The notes: a model not told the origin generated them from the sequence alone. Shown: positions 23,276 through 36,000, counted from the stretch's first letter. The stretch is 64,000 bases of DNA from Ectobius pallidus (GCA_964059195.1 CAXKWD010000011.1:9874366-9938365), one strand, 5' to 3'. Numbers and translations are program-made.

Positions 23276-24433
23276 ACCTAATTTGTCTTCTTATTATTAT
23301 TATTATTGCATTGTTGCTATTGTTAATATCATTGTTAATGTTGATGATGATGTTGTTGCTGTTATCTTTATTGTTCTTGTCATTGCTGTTATTATTTTTT
23401 CAATTCAATTTGAATATTTTAGAACCACGTGAAAGTTTTTTTCTCCTTGTCTTCCCAAAACTTATTAATCCTTTCCCAAGTTGCTGTTTTCATTCTTTGT
23501 TCATTTAATTCCTGTTTTATTCCTGGGTTCTTCGGAAACTTACCATCAAATATCGCTTTTCTGATTCTAAGTAGTTCCAAGTCTTCTTTGACTTCTTTGT
23601 AAACTGCTTGTATAGTTTTCTTATTTACGCACTGTTCAAAAAATCGTTTAGTAAGGCTGTCTTTTTCCATTCTGCACAAATGGTCACAAAATCTTAATCT
23701 TCTTTTTCTGAAAGCATACCTATATTTTTCTGTCAGTATGCATAATCCTTGTTCTGGCCCCAGTTTAATGTCATTCCTCTAACTGGTTCTTTTCCTTAAG
23801 ATTCTCTTCTCTGTTTTATTGATCCTTCTATCTGAAATTGTATTACACATGCTGACTACATGCCTCCCAATCCTGCCATCTGTCGATGGAGTCAAAAGAC
23901 CAAGATAGATGAGGAGTCGGATGGTAGGCATTAATGCAGGCTTGTCAAACTGAGATTCCCCTAAGGGCCATATGACATGTATTGCCATGAAAACCATACA
24001 TTGCAAATTATTGCAGAACATTTTTATCATTTAAACTTAGAAATATACAAACGGTATAGCAGTTAGCCACATGAATAGAAAATGACGTAGTTTAACAACA
24101 ACAAAACAAAACAAAAAACAAAAACAAAACAACAAAAAACAAAACAACAAAAAACAAACAACAACACAAAAAAAACAAACAAACAAACAAACAAAGAAAT
24201 GTAAACAGCAACTTATACTTGTATGAACAGCAATAATTCAGTAGAAATTTGTTATAATGAAATTGGTTTCAGCGCCAATGAGAATGTAACTCAAGATCAA
24301 GTTTCAACAATTTATTTTTTAAGGGATAAAATATTACAATAAGATTCAAGACAAAAGTTCAGGGATACCTGTTCTCAGAATAAAAGATTATACAAGTAGA
24401 GAAATTCAAACTTACTCATGATTTTCTCCACTA
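23276..24433. other. No gene seen; low-complexity and repeat scraps
   Basis: T-rich microsatellite flank, then a minus-strand run reading CRMEKDSLTKRFFEQ that may be a LINE-derived scrap (23419-23679). The motif CAATCCTGCCATCTG also occurs near 40713. A CAAA-type simple repeat lies at 24090-24196. Confidence 0.35.
24090..24196. repeat. (CAAA)n/(AACAA)n simple repeat
   Basis: About 100 bp of A/C-only low-complexity sequence ending in clean CAAA units. Confidence 0.9.
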
Positions 24434-24838
24434 TAGCTCTTTTCTAGTCTCCTGGCGCCTGTCCTACATGCCGTCCGGGGAAGTGGAGAGCGGGGAATAC
24501 ACCTCTGACCAATCACACAACCGATCACCTAGCGGTGGCTCTGAGAGTTACTCAGTAGCAAGATGAATTTTTCACGTTCACTTCGCTCTCTCAGTTGCTG
24601 CGTTGCCAGTTAGTTTTGTTGCTTACAGTGTGTTCAATACAGTACAGCATTAAAAAAAGAGCTTATTTCACCTTTTAGGATTATCGTTATTTTGAATAGT
24701 TATCTCGTGTTTTATTATCTAAACGTAGTGTATTTTATTATTTATAGTGTATAGTGTATCATATTGTATATATTGTGTACATTGTATATATTGTGTCGTG
24801 TTGTATATACTGTAATATTGTAGTGTAAAAATCTTTCA

Positions 24839-26242
24839 ATGGCGAACAAGAATTCTGTAGTCCGTAGTCAAGTCAGAAAGATTATCAATAATGTGCATGA
24901 TTATTTTCAAAGGGAAGCAGAAAATAATGCCCCCTTAACAAATGTACATAAAGTGCAACAGAGAGTGTCGGAAGCTTGCCAAGTCAGTAGGCGAACTGTC
25001 CAACGAATCGTGAAGGAAAGCAAAGACAGTCTTGAATCGTCGGGCTCCGTGACATTTGAATCGCCGCGCAAAAAAATTAAAAGGAGAAATGTAATTAAGA
25101 CAATCGATGGGTTCGACAAAGATGTCATAAGAAGAACTATTCTTAGTTATTATGTGAAGGGTGAATATCCAACTCTCAACAAACTACGCATTGATTTGGA
25201 GGAAAAAATAAACTTTCAATGGGGAGTTTCTTCGTTGTGGAGAATATTGAAATCGATGGGTTTTAAATATAAGAAGAGCAACGATGGGAGACGGTTTCTG
25301 ATGGAAAGAGCCGATATCGTTACATCTAGGGTAACTTTTTTGCGCAAAATGCAAAATCTAAGAAAAAAGGATCCTTCGCCCCATATATTTTATTTGGACG
25401 AAACATATATTCACCAAAATTACGCACCCACGAAAATCTGGCAAGACAATGATGATGCAGGGGGCTTAAAAATTCCCGTAGGAAAAGGGGGTCGAATTAT
25501 TGTCTGCCATGTAGGATCCAGCCACACAGGTTTTCTCCAGGAATGTAAATTAGTTTTCAGACCAAAATCAAAACCGACATCTGACGATTACCATACTGAT
25601 ATGAACTCTGTGGTGTTTAAAGAATGGTTTATGAAGTTTTTAGATACACTGGATCAGAAGAATATTAGCAATGCAGTTATAGTAATGGACAATGCCAGCT
25701 ACCATTCGGTTCAGTTAGAAAGAATACCGACGACAAACTCCCGCAAAGCTGATATTATTACATGGCTATCAGATAAGAATATTCCACATGACACCACTCT
25801 TACCAGACCCGAACTGTTGTCCATCGTGAAGGAATATAAGCCTAAGGCAAAGTCGTATGAAATAGATACCCTTGCTGACAACAGGGGTCACACCATTGTT
25901 CGGCTGCCGCCTTATCACTGTCAGTACAACCCCATTGAACTTATTTGGGGAAAAGTTAAAAGCGCTGTGGGGAAAAGGAATAAAACATTTAAATTAGCAG
26001 ACGTCCAGGTTTTAATGGAAGAGGAGCTGGACAAAGTCACAAAAGAAGATTGGATGGCTTGCGTGTCACATGCGGAAAGAATTCAAGATGAAGATTACGC
26101 AAGAGATGTGGTGTTGGATACAGCAATGGACCAGATCATCATAGATCTTCGTGACGACAGCCACAGTGAGGAGTCAAGTGACGACGAAATTTCTCAAGAC
26201 TGTCTTGATGGCGATGATGAGTGTTTTGCCGCGGATATTTGA
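24839..26242 (+). CDS. Intact DDE transposase, IS630/Tc1/mariner superfamily, DD82E
   Basis: A 467-codon uninterrupted ORF; the ATG follows a stop-rich AT leader. The N-terminus (about residues 35-60, VQQRVSEACQVSRRTVQRIV) looks like a helix-turn-helix that would bind the terminal repeats, and KKIKRR near 78-83 is a likely nuclear signal. The catalytic triad is visible: D187 (FYLDETYIHQN), D284 (IVMDNASYHS) and E367 (YNPIELIWG). By count 82 residues separate D284 and E367, far more than the 34-37 of classic Tc1/mariner, which matches the DD82E group I recall as Sailor. The C-terminus is strongly acidic. Its product would cut and paste the element at TA sites. The intact frame suggests recent activity, though nested insertions in the 3' region make this copy old or immobile. 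Confidence 0.9.
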   Translation: MANKNSVVRSQVRKIINNVHDYFQREAENNAPLTNVHKVQQRVSEACQVSRRTVQRIVKESKDSLESSGSVTFESPRKKIKRRNVIKTIDGFDKDVIRRTILSYYVKGEYPTLNKLRIDLEEKINFQWGVSSLWRILKSMGFKYKKSNDGRRFLMERADIVTSRVTFLRKMQNLRKKDPSPHIFYLDETYIHQNYAPTKIWQDNDDAGGLKIPVGKGGRIIVCHVGSSHTGFLQECKLVFRPKSKPTSDDYHTDMNSVVFKEWFMKFLDTLDQKNISNAVIVMDNASYHSVQLERIPTTNSRKADIITWLSDKNIPHDTTLTRPELLSIVKEYKPKAKSYEIDTLADNRGHTIVRLPPYHCQYNPIELIWGKVKSAVGKRNKTFKLADVQVLMEEELDKVTKEDWMACVSHAERIQDEDYARDVVLDTAMDQIIIDLRDDSHSEESSDDEISQDCLDGDDECFAADI

Positions 26243-27044
26243 GTAAGGTAAGGTAAATCTTGTTTTGTCATATGCTTCTAATAATTCGCTGTAATTGTTT
26301 GTTGTGTTTTCGTCATTTAACGAATTTTGTGTAGTGCTAAGATTTTTAATAGTCTCCATTCTGCCAAAATATTCGTACCTAATAGTCTATGCCTGTAAAT
26401 CTTTAGACATAATTATAACTATTCCACTTAAGCACACATAGCATTTCATCGAACTGGGCGCGGTACGAAGCCAGAAAGCTTGGAAACAACCAGTTTTTAA
26501 CCGACAATATTCTTTGTTATTAAATGTTGGCTTTTCGGACTAAATATGCTTTTATAAATATAATAGTTTGCTTCCACACCAACGATAACGGCAAATTTCA
26601 TATTTTTACAATATAAATTGCATTCGGAATTACTGTACAAGGCATGCAAAAGGCATAACTATAGCCGAGATTTCTATGTAATTACACAAATTTTTCACTT
26701 TTGTGGTGCACCACAACAACAGCTAAAAGCACCTTTTAAATGGGTTTTCACAGAATTATTTCAGAAACTGTATAAGCCTTTGACAAGACCACATCACCGC
26801 ACAATGACAGGTTTTACTGACCGTCTCAACTCTAAGGCAAGCGTCATTGATCCTCCTGTGATCCTCAGAAAAGATTCCTTTCTTAGAATTTATCCTCATT
26901 ACATGTGACATTGACAGGTCGTTTCCACCTATAAGAACACTATTTCAGACAGACGTCAATGTCCCTAATTAGCATCAAATTTGAAAACAGTGAGATATAG
27001 GCCTATTTAGATTATTTTCCTTGCTCTCCATTGTAGGTTCATTT

Positions 27045-28086
27045 ATGCGACCCATGCCGCCCGGGCCTTATAGTGCTGCAACCTTCGGGAGAGAATTAGA
27101 GTTTGGATCACAAACACATTCATACCTTTCTGACAAGACAAGGACTTGGAGGGCCTCCCCGGATGAGTGATCAACCCAACAACACGAACACATAGGAAGA
27201 GACACACAATTCACACACACATGCACTTCGAACAAGGCGAGGATAGGAAAAAGATGATAATGACGGTCAGATGATACCCGGGGACCAGGGCCGTATTTCT
27301 AAATAGGCTAAGTAGGCTGCAGCCTAGAGCGGCAAATTTTCAGGGGCGGCAGTTTGGCAATTTATTAAAAGTTAAAATGAAGTATAATATTTTCCGTACG
27401 AATTTAAGAATACATATTACTTAAAAATATGTTTTAGTCCTTCTACACAGCATATTTTCTAAAACTATAGTATAATACAAATTCATGGCACGTAGTGATA
27501 TTTTTCAACAAATAAACCAGTAATTAAATACATTTTGTGTAATTTCATTTCACCTTGTAGAACAACTTAATTCAAAATGAACACTGTTTTCAATTACGCA
27601 AAAGATAGTCATTAGCATTAAAATATATAAATGTTATAATTAGTTATCACTGATCTCCAAAAACAAATTAATTAATTAATTAATTTCGAAACCCATTTCA
27701 ATTTTAACGAATCCTAAAAGAAGTAAGTAAAAAGAAAACAAGTAGATAACTAATTTGATTATATAATTTATTATGTAAACCATTAAAATTGTAGTTTTAT
27801 CTAAACTAAATGAACTTTATGTTTAAAAAGGATGAAAACACTAATGAACTCTATCCTTTTGTTGTATAAAACAAATGTATTAAGCAAATATGAACTATAG
27901 AGGGGGCGGCAAATGGACTTTAGCCTATAGGCGGCATACTCTTAAATCCGGCCCTGCCGGGGACCACAAAGTCTTCAAGTTACCCGACATTTGTCTCACG
28001 GGTGAGGAAAACCCTTGGAAAAAACCCACATAGGTAACTTGTCCCGACCAGGATTCGAACCCGGGCCCGCTACGCCACAAAGGTGG
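27045..28086 (-). mobile_element. Probable tRNA-derived SINE/retroposon split by a hAT element
   Basis: Outside the hAT insertion the flanks read as one unit. The right end on the minus strand is GCGGGCCCGGGTTCGAATCC, a B-box-like tRNA end, and the rest leads left across the insertion to about 27045 (GCCCGGGCCTTATAGTGC). No A box or clean target duplication was found, so both limits are approximate. Confidence 0.45.
27286..27956. mobile_element. hAT-type non-autonomous element
   Basis: The ends are CAGGGCCGTATTT and, inverted, CAGGGCCGGATTT. A perfect 8-bp duplication CCGGGGAC lies at 27278-27285 and 27957-27964. CAGGG-type ends with an 8-bp duplication identify hAT. The 671-bp interior is AT-rich with no ORF. 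It carries GGGGCGGCA near both ends as subterminal repeats. Confidence 0.9.
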
Positions 28087-29130
28087 ATCTGAATAATTTT
28101 GTTTACACAAAATTGTGAATTGGTGAAAAGTTTGGGATCTTTTCTGTATTTGTCACATTTTTAAGGCTTCTTTTCCACATCACAATATTCGAAATGTTTG
28201 TAATGCCCATGATTTAGGTAGAGAAATTTGTCAATGTAGGCCTACTGTATTTTTTAAGAATGGATTTCTCATACCTGTGGAAATACACGTAAATACACTG
28301 TTTTATCCTATTCTTGTAAATTGACGGTTGTAACATGTGATTTATAAATTTCAAATATAATTATTCTGGCTAGAGATGTCTCATAATTCTTTTCCTAGCG
28401 GTAATATGTTGAATTGTAAATTTGTTTACGTACATTGCTTCATTTGTTAGGCAACAATTCATTCTCGTTTCTCGATATTAACATCATGTCTGTGTTGAGA
28501 TATAACATGGATACTTAACAAATAACCACAACATTCGGTACTTTAAATGTTACCGTGCGGATGGATGCACCGTCAAATGAATAGATGACAATGGAGAGGT
28601 TGACAGAATGTTTATTTTTTCTATGCTATGCTACTACAGAAATTGTAGTATATAAGTTTGTATAACTTGTTATAGCTTCGATAACTTATATGCCGGACAT
28701 GTGCAACCCTTAAATGACTATGCAAAACGTCGGTTACCTAACTGTGCCATTAAATGAACGAATATTTATACACTGGTAGGCCAATTAATTACAATTAATC
28801 TAATGAATAAACCTCATAATTATGAATTTCTATAGGCCTATTTCATGGATTTTGATTTTAAACGCACCGCCACTTGCAACGGCAACATTGTATAAGTATC
28901 GTCTGTCTCTTTCTTTCACTGTCTTCTCACAGCGCTCCGGATTGGTTTGTTTGCCGCTCCCCGCTCCCCGGACGGCATATAGGACAGGCGCCACGAGACT
29001 AGAAAAGAGCTCTAGTACCACGAACCATCTTAGACAAGCATTCTACCATATTAATTCTCCTACTTTTTCGGATAACACAGTACTCAATTTCATGATGAAA
29101 TATAGCTTCTTTAAATGAATTAGTACTTAC

Positions 29131-29232
29131 CATTACTAAATTCGTGATTAGTGCTTCCATTAATTTCAGTCTTAACTGGGTTGCAAGGTGTAGGCTTGCT
29201 TTCTTGGGAACTGCTCTCCTCGGTTTTCGCTG
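29131..29232 (-). CDS. lgs: legless/BCL9 internal exon
   Basis: A 102-nt minus-strand exon with acceptor TTATTTCCAG| and donor AATG|GTAAGTACT. It is in phase 1 at both ends, joining in frame to the exon at 45554-45884 (which ends GAAG|GTAAGT) and to the HD1 exon at 11351. The reading is AKTEESSSQESKPTPCNPVK then TEINGSTNHEFSN, a Ser/Thr/Glu-rich low-complexity linker like those in BCL9 N-termini. On its own the peptide is not diagnostic; the assignment rests on strand, phase and position. It lies only 118 bases outside the DD82E transposon. Confidence 0.7.
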
Positions 29233-31050
29233 CTGGAAATAATAATAGCACACGATATACAAACATGCTGAGATCAATGCTACATTTCAAATGAAGGATC
29301 TACAGGTAAAATTAAACAAGTTTCTGGAAAATATTTGTAACTTTCCATTATGGAGAAACAGTTTACACTAGCATACATGACTGACTATTCTGATGTTATC
29401 TTGAATCTTCTGTTTATACCTGAGCTTCTATATCCACAAGTCAAAATACTTTAAACTGCTATAAAACTCAATTCAATAAAATCTTTATTAAAGTTAAGCA
29501 ATCAATCCAATCACAGAGGCAGAAAGCAACCGATTGCTCCGGTCCATCTGTATGCTCTAGTTCAATGGCTTCCAACTTCAAGTGGTCAGAGGGCTAATTA
29601 AACATCCATGAGATCATTAGCTGGCTGCAAAATTTTCTTAGGATAAAGTTACACAAATTGTAAATAATGAGCTGAAAATAAAGTGAAATTGTTATATAAC
29701 TTTGCTTCTTTTAAGACCCTTTAAAACAAGTCTTGAAATGTGACCCTCCCAGGGAGACCTAACCACAAGTTAGAAAAATCTACTTTCTGATTTGAATGGA
29801 TTCAACTTCAGCATGAACTTTTGAACATTCCAAAAATAAAAAAAATACACTTCTACCTAAAAAATTAAAAAAAAAAGACCGTTGAAATTTTATTTTTTAA
29901 GAAATATAATTCTTGCCAACTGATCTCCAAGGATCTTTTCGGCGTGGTCTGCCGTGGCTGGTGGTCAGATTGAGCTTTACGCATAGGGGCAGCAGATTTA
30001 AGAGGGCACTCACTTATTTTTGCTTTATGACTACTTCATTTGTTTATTTCATTTTTAAATACCTACGTAACCTATCTTTAAATAATTAAAACTGTTTATT
30101 ACCTAAAAACGGCCTACAAATGAGTGATTATGATAAGTGGGTACTTCTAGGAAGGAGGAAGGGGCGGTGCAAATAAAATGGCCTATTCTTATGAAAAGTA
30201 TAAATCCGACACTATAACCTCGGAATTCTTATTTTTCAAAAAGTGTAATTTAGGCAATTGACCTTCGAAGATAAGGAACATGCTTTAAACTTCAGTTTCA
30301 CACCAGTTTCATACCATGTTCAAGTTTGTCAAACACTAACAGAATGTCTAACTACAAGAAAGTTTTTCTGTTGCCCATATTTAGTGGTTCTGTCATGAAA
30401 AGTAACAACAAAACTTTAGGGAGCATGTTAAATTTCCATTTTGAATTATTATGTGTTTCTAAAAGTCTAGACATCTTTTCAAACTGAAAATACTATGGTT
30501 AGTAATGCTGACTTTATGTGTGCTGTGACAAGAGAATTTTGTTCAAGATGAAACCAATATATGGCTTCAAAATCTAAAAATCGACACCTTACACCCTGAC
30601 AGCTGTTCTCTACTGTTATGTGAAAACTTGTAGTTGCGTTTCTCTGGCAAAGACATATATACCGGTATATGCAGGGAGCTTAGAACTAAGTGTCATTTCC
30701 AGCAGACTGCAAATGAGATCTCTTTAACAGAAATATTTCTGTAGTTTATTCAATCTGATAGACAGTAGTAGGGTCAGTCCATTGCCTTTAAATGAACTGG
30801 AGGAAAAGAAACAGGTTGGACATCAAACACTAATAATTAAATCTTGTGAATGTCTTGTCTTTCGCCTGTTTCCTCTTAATTCCTTCCACCGCTTCTATTT
30901 ATAACTATAAACAATATTTGTATAGTTGAATTCTACTTTTGTAATTTTGAATTTACGCTTTAATTCTTTTCTAAACACTGTTAACTGATTTCATTTTAGG
31001 CATTTCATTTGTGTTTGTCAATTTCCACGTTTCTCTCTTATTTAATATAA
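29233..31050. other. lgs intron; probable hAT-like relic, no gene seen
   Basis: At 29960-30215 segments such as CGCATAGGGGCAGCAGATTT and GGGGCGGTGCAAAT...AATCCGACACT resemble the inner ends of the hAT element at 27286-27956, suggesting a decayed relative. The rest is AT-rich and unrecognised. Confidence 0.35.
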
Positions 31051-31345
31051 TATGCCCCTAAACACGAGCTTTGCTCATTTGGGGCCTTTTTATTATTATT
31101 ATTATTATTTTTAATCCTTTATTTGCTACATACTCCATGCATGGCGCAATATTACATGTTTGGTGTGTTAATTACAGTCTCTGTAGTAAATACTTAGCCT
31201 AGATTACACTTTTGTGTAGTGTGTCAAAATCTATGCTGTTTACAAATTTCTTTATCATTTTGTAATGCATGATAATTTTGTTTGTTTGTATGTATGTTTA
31301 AAAATTATGATTTCAATAAAATTTGATTTGATTAAAAAAAGTGGT
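31051..31345 (+). mobile_element. Probable LINE 3' untranslated fragment
   Basis: An ATT run (31089-31110), then sequence ending TTTCAATAAAATTTGATTTGATT. The poly-A signal plus TTTGATT-repeat tail is typical of the 3' end of a Jockey-like LINE. No coding portion is present. Confidence 0.4.
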
Positions 31346-31423
31346 CACTTTGATTACCCCTTGAAATTTGACTCCAGAAGACACCGTTTGTATTAGGGTA
31401 TATGTGAAGCATGAGCATATCAC

Positions 31424-32550
31424 CACAGTATAAGTATTAATAAAGTACAGAAACTCAGCCCGTTTTTCTGCCAGCCGAGCATGCGCGCGCATTTACTAGC
31501 GATCGTAGCGGCCATACAGTAAGACTACAGAAACTACTCCGGGAAGTATGTAAATAAATAGGAGTGTTGTATTTATTAGAACACGCTATATTCGAAAGGA
31601 CCTTATTATTCTGCTGTAAATTTCAGTAATAATAAAAGACAAAATCCTGAATTGCATTTCTTCACTTTCTTGAAACATCCAGAAAGGTAAGAACGAAAAT
31701 AAGTAATATTTATTGTAGGTCTACTGGCTTACTCGTGATTCTGGTGTGGTTATGTTTCAAGTTACTTTAATGTAATATTTTTATATTTTATTCTGTTGTA
31801 ATGATTTCTGGTGTATAAAATAGGTCATTGTTGGTCGACAAGAAAACCTAGTAACAAAATATGTAAAAAATTTGAGTGAAAATTACAGTCTATGCTTGAC
31901 ACACGCCGAAAACAGACAGTTTATGAATTCCTATAAAAACTCGTTAATTAAAACTGCTGTACTGACGGTGTCTTCAATTCCAAATGCTCCTGAATTTTTT
32001 GTTTTGTTTAATGAAGTCCATCCTGCAGTAATTGACACTACATAGACCTACGATAAATTGAAGTCGTATATTGCCATATAAGGCAAAGAATCAAAATACA
32101 CTGTCAACAATGACGTGCAGGATGAACAACGTGACAGACCTATAATATAATTTACGTAATTGATATGTAGGCTATTTATTATCATAATTTGAATTATAAA
32201 TTATATTAAAAGGCAATGATTTTAAAGGAAAAATACTAGGCCTAGGTACAGTCCTTAACAGTAGCCTATTTAGGTATTGTTTACCTCTTCTTAACTAGAA
32301 TATAATAAATTATCTGTTTTATTATTTCTTAAATTTAAAATTAGATTTGCATTAAATAAAAATATTCTGTATTTTTCTCTTTTAACATAACATATTTTGC
32401 GATGTGTTTATGTATTTTCCCAAGCCATTTCATATGAAGAGAATGTAGCTTTACTCAATCTCCGCATGGAGCGCTAGTGTCGTCCAGTCAACATGTTGTC
32501 ATAGGACTTTTAACACACAGTTTCTTTACTGTATTAATACTTATACTGTG
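31424..32550. mobile_element. TIR DNA element, superfamily unclear
   Basis: Terminal inverted repeats of about 32 bp start CACAGTATAAGTATTAATA (31424-31455 and 32519-32550) with few mismatches. ATATCAC directly abuts both ends (31417-31423, 32551-32557), a 7-bp duplication. A GC-richer patch with GCATGCGCGCGC lies just inside the left end. No transposase ORF is seen in 1127 bp, so it is non-autonomous. Confidence 0.7.
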
Positions 32551-32933
32551 ATATCACCTACAGTGAATAAAGGCTGAGTGGTTTTGCCTTGGTCTATCTC
32601 TGCTCAAAGATTGTTAAAATAAATGCAAAGAGACGAATGAGAGAGTTATATTTCATATTACAAGGATTTGCAATTAAACATGCCAATTTCACATGTTTTG
32701 TCTTTACTCTAAAATATATCTAACAGTCTTTTGGAATGACTTCCTGAATTTTTCCATCAAATATTTATCATGTAATGTTTTATTTTAAGAGCTCATAATA
32801 TCACTGAAAAATGTGAACATATGTATTTGGAGTGTTTTATGTAAAATGGTTTAGTTTTCTATGTTACATAAGCAAGCATTCAGCTGTATTTTTTTTTTAA
32901 TTAAAATAATTTTTTACTTCTGTTTTAATTATA

Positions 32934-33268
32934 CAGTGAACTCCAATTATCAAAACTCCAACTATCTGGATCTCTTTGAGGCCGTATTCAAATGTTGCTT
33001 GCAGCGATGAGCATTGGGAAACCCTCTTTCAGGGCAGATTATTTGAGAAAAAGCTCAACTTTTAGCCAACAAAATCGACAGTTTGTCAGCAAAACAATGA
33101 CTCTGGCCGATATATTAAAGATGTGACGCTTCATGTAAGTGCTGTATTGTACAATTTGGTTTTCTTTAAAATAAATTATATTTTTTCATGATTTATTCAA
33201 TTATATGGATATTTGATTATCCAGATCGGGTCCAGTACCAATTAATCCAGATAATAGGAGTTCTACTG
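32934..33268. mobile_element. pogo/Tigger-like MITE
   Basis: 335 bp with ends CAGTGAACTCCAATTATC and, inverted, CAGTAGAACTCCTATTATC, flanked by TA (32932-32933, 33269-33270). The CAGT(R)GAACTCC terminus is typical of pogo/Tigger-derived elements. Non-coding. Confidence 0.8.
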
Positions 33269-36000
33269 TATTTACTTAATTGAATTACAACAAATGACAG
33301 GAAACATTTTCTGTACCGAAATTTTAAAAGTAGTTTGCCATGATCTGAATTCTAAAGCTATGGTACGCTAGAAATTATATTCCTTCTAACTACTGTATGG
33401 ATTTTAATGATTTCTAGAACACATGGAACGTTGTACGATAAAGGTAATGCAGTAATAAATATCTAAATAATGTTCTTGCATGTAATTCAGAAGAATCATA
33501 ATGAAATTGATAAACCATAAAATCATAATTTTACAGAAAACACGTTTTTTATTTCTTACTCTTAACCTTTTATTTAATTAATTTAGTCTTCTCCTTGAGA
33601 CAATTTCAAGGAGCATTGAATGGTCTGGGGAAGAAAAAATATTTTCCATGATGAATATTTTCCATGATATTGGGCAGGAAAAATGAAGGTTTTTTCAAAA
33701 GTTGATAAAACACATAGACAAAAAAATTATTAATCTTGACACTGAACGTTAACTTGTAACTAAATTCAGTTTTATTTCTTTTTTAATAATGATTTTAATA
33801 TATTTTTAATTTTTTAATTTCATTTTATGGTATGTACAGTACGTAGGATACATTCTACATAAATGAAAAAAAATGAACACAAACAAAAATTATTATAAAG
33901 CTAATAAAAAACACCAAAATGTTATTAAGTAAAATATTCTTTTTAGTTTATTTTTTCTTTCTTTTAAATATTTTATGTACATTATACATTAATGAAAAAT
34001 AATGAACTTAGACAAAATATTATTAAAAAATTAATGAACATATGCCAAAATATTATTAATCGCATAAAATATCATTGTTTTTCATCAATCTGAGGGTTTC
34101 ACAGCCGGAATCTTGAAAGCTAGACATCTTCTGAGCTGTAGGCCATGTTCAAGGGCATAGTTTTGCCTGATATTTTGTTCCCAGCTGCAGGAAACTTCTT
34201 CAGTGGCCGTGTTTACTCTAACTTTGAAGTCCGAAAAAGGTGCCTATACCAACAGTGTTTGTTTTTCTTTGGATTGTTGTGGCATCATTTATTTATTCTT
34301 TCTGTATACTTATTTTATATTGGAGGGACTGTTGTGTTTGCTGTGCCACAATGGGAGTGCCTTTCATTGTAGTATGTCCTGTCTGAGTTAGTAATGGTGG
34401 AATCCATGTTCATGTCCCCCCCCCCAAAAAAAAAAATCCACCTATGTCTATCTAGTGAAAGTCTGCTTCACAGACTTATTCAAATAAACATAACTTATTT
34501 TCCTCCACAGATGCCTGAAATATGATGTAATATGCCGATAATGGATTGTTTCTTAGCACTGCATTTCAGGAAATGTAATTATAGTAATGAGGTCATACTG
34601 TCTGTGTGTACAAAGAAAATGGAAAGTCGGAAAGTATAGTATTATAACAGCTAAGGTGACTGGGTTTATCGAGTTTTGAAAAAGCCGCTCACATTTCCTT
34701 ATTCTGAAGGATGTGAAATATTGGATTATGTGAAATCTGACTTCATAGATGTATTGGTAACTCATTTTTCTCAAAATGTTTGCTTTATTAAGTTTTGAAA
34801 GAAAGAAAGAAAGAAAGAAAGAGTTCCTCAATTATACAAAATAACCCTTCCCAAGCGGAATATCGACAAATCCAGCTTGGCTATAAAGGCTCATTCCAAC
34901 ATAGAGCCATTTGTCATATCTGGAGCTTACTAACAAGCAGACTTGTTCAATAGTGTCATCTAGAGGCTCCTTGGTAAACTATATAAAAAATGAATGTTGC
35001 ACTCAATAGAAAATTAGGGAATTAAACTTCTAGCTTGTCACCTGCAAGTATACTGTATTCTACTTGTAACAAGTTGTTGTTATTGTTACTATTTTTATTA
35101 TTCTTATTATTATTATAATTATTATTATTATCTTCAACGTTATTATTATTATTATTATTAATATTAATATTATTACTACTACTACTGCTACTACTACTAC
35201 TGAATTTCTAAATGTACAGAGCTTAACTTAATGTTAACGTCTATAAATTTCAGGAAACAATATTTTCAATATTAACCTTGCTTCTTACACTAAAATCATA
35301 TGCTCTATTATCCTAGGGTATCTTTAACCTATAATCAGTACAGTATGAATATCAAATTCAAGATAAAACAACATAAAATTACACCCTTTTCAATGCACTA
35401 GCACTCTTTTAACATCCAATGGTGAGATGTCCCAGCAGTCTCTTTAACAATAAGCTACCACTCTTTAAGCGCCTTCTAATTATGATCAAAATGGCCAGAA
35501 AAGACCTTACTAACAATACTTCCCTTATGTAATATGGCAAAGAAAGTAAAGACAAACACCACACACATCACAAGCAGCAGAGTCTTCTGTCTCAATGTAT
35601 ATGCTCAAGATCAGCTTACTCTACAAGAAGATATTTCTCCACAGTAAATAATAACATTCTACAGCTGATCAACACTTTGTTGACTAATGTGTTTACACAA
35701 GAGTTTCTCAATACATGGAATAATTAAATCAGTGATTCTAAATTTGGAACACAAATAACACTGCATACATTTAAAAAACAAAAGCATCAGAATCTGCCAA
35801 GGAAATCAATTCAGTGTTCATATACTTCTTCCATCCATTAAGTAAATAGAGTCCAAAACTATAATTTTCTTCACTATGTAGTCTCCACAAGGTACACAAT
35901 AAATAAAATACATAAGCAAAGTGCAAGCTTCAGTAAAAGAATGTGCTCAAAATCGGTTAGTATACACATGTATTAATATACTAACACTTTTCTACAGTGT
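33269..36000. other. lgs intron; simple repeats and an old tandem duplication
   Basis: About 33785-34075 contains two diverged tandem copies of a roughly 130-bp AT-rich unit (shared CATAAATGAAAAA...AATGAAC and CCAAAAT...TATTA blocks). A (GAAA)n run lies at 34796-34822 and a (ATT)n/(ACT)n compound at about 35095-35205. No gene seen. Confidence 0.45.

Larger units (their letters stand above)
24434..29012 (+). mobile_element. Tc1/mariner-superfamily DD82E (Sailor-like) transposon
   Basis: Terminal inverted repeats of about 58 bp start (T/G)AGCTCTTTTCTAGTCTC and share GGCGCCTGTCC and GCCGTCCGGGG. TA flanks both sides (24432-24433, 29013-29014). The transposase ORF at 24839-26242 is intact. The total of 4.58 kb is inflated by later insertions, including a 671-bp hAT element inside an older retroposon-like repeat. 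The remaining 3' region (26243-27040, 28090-28960) has no gene I recognise. Confidence 0.8.
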
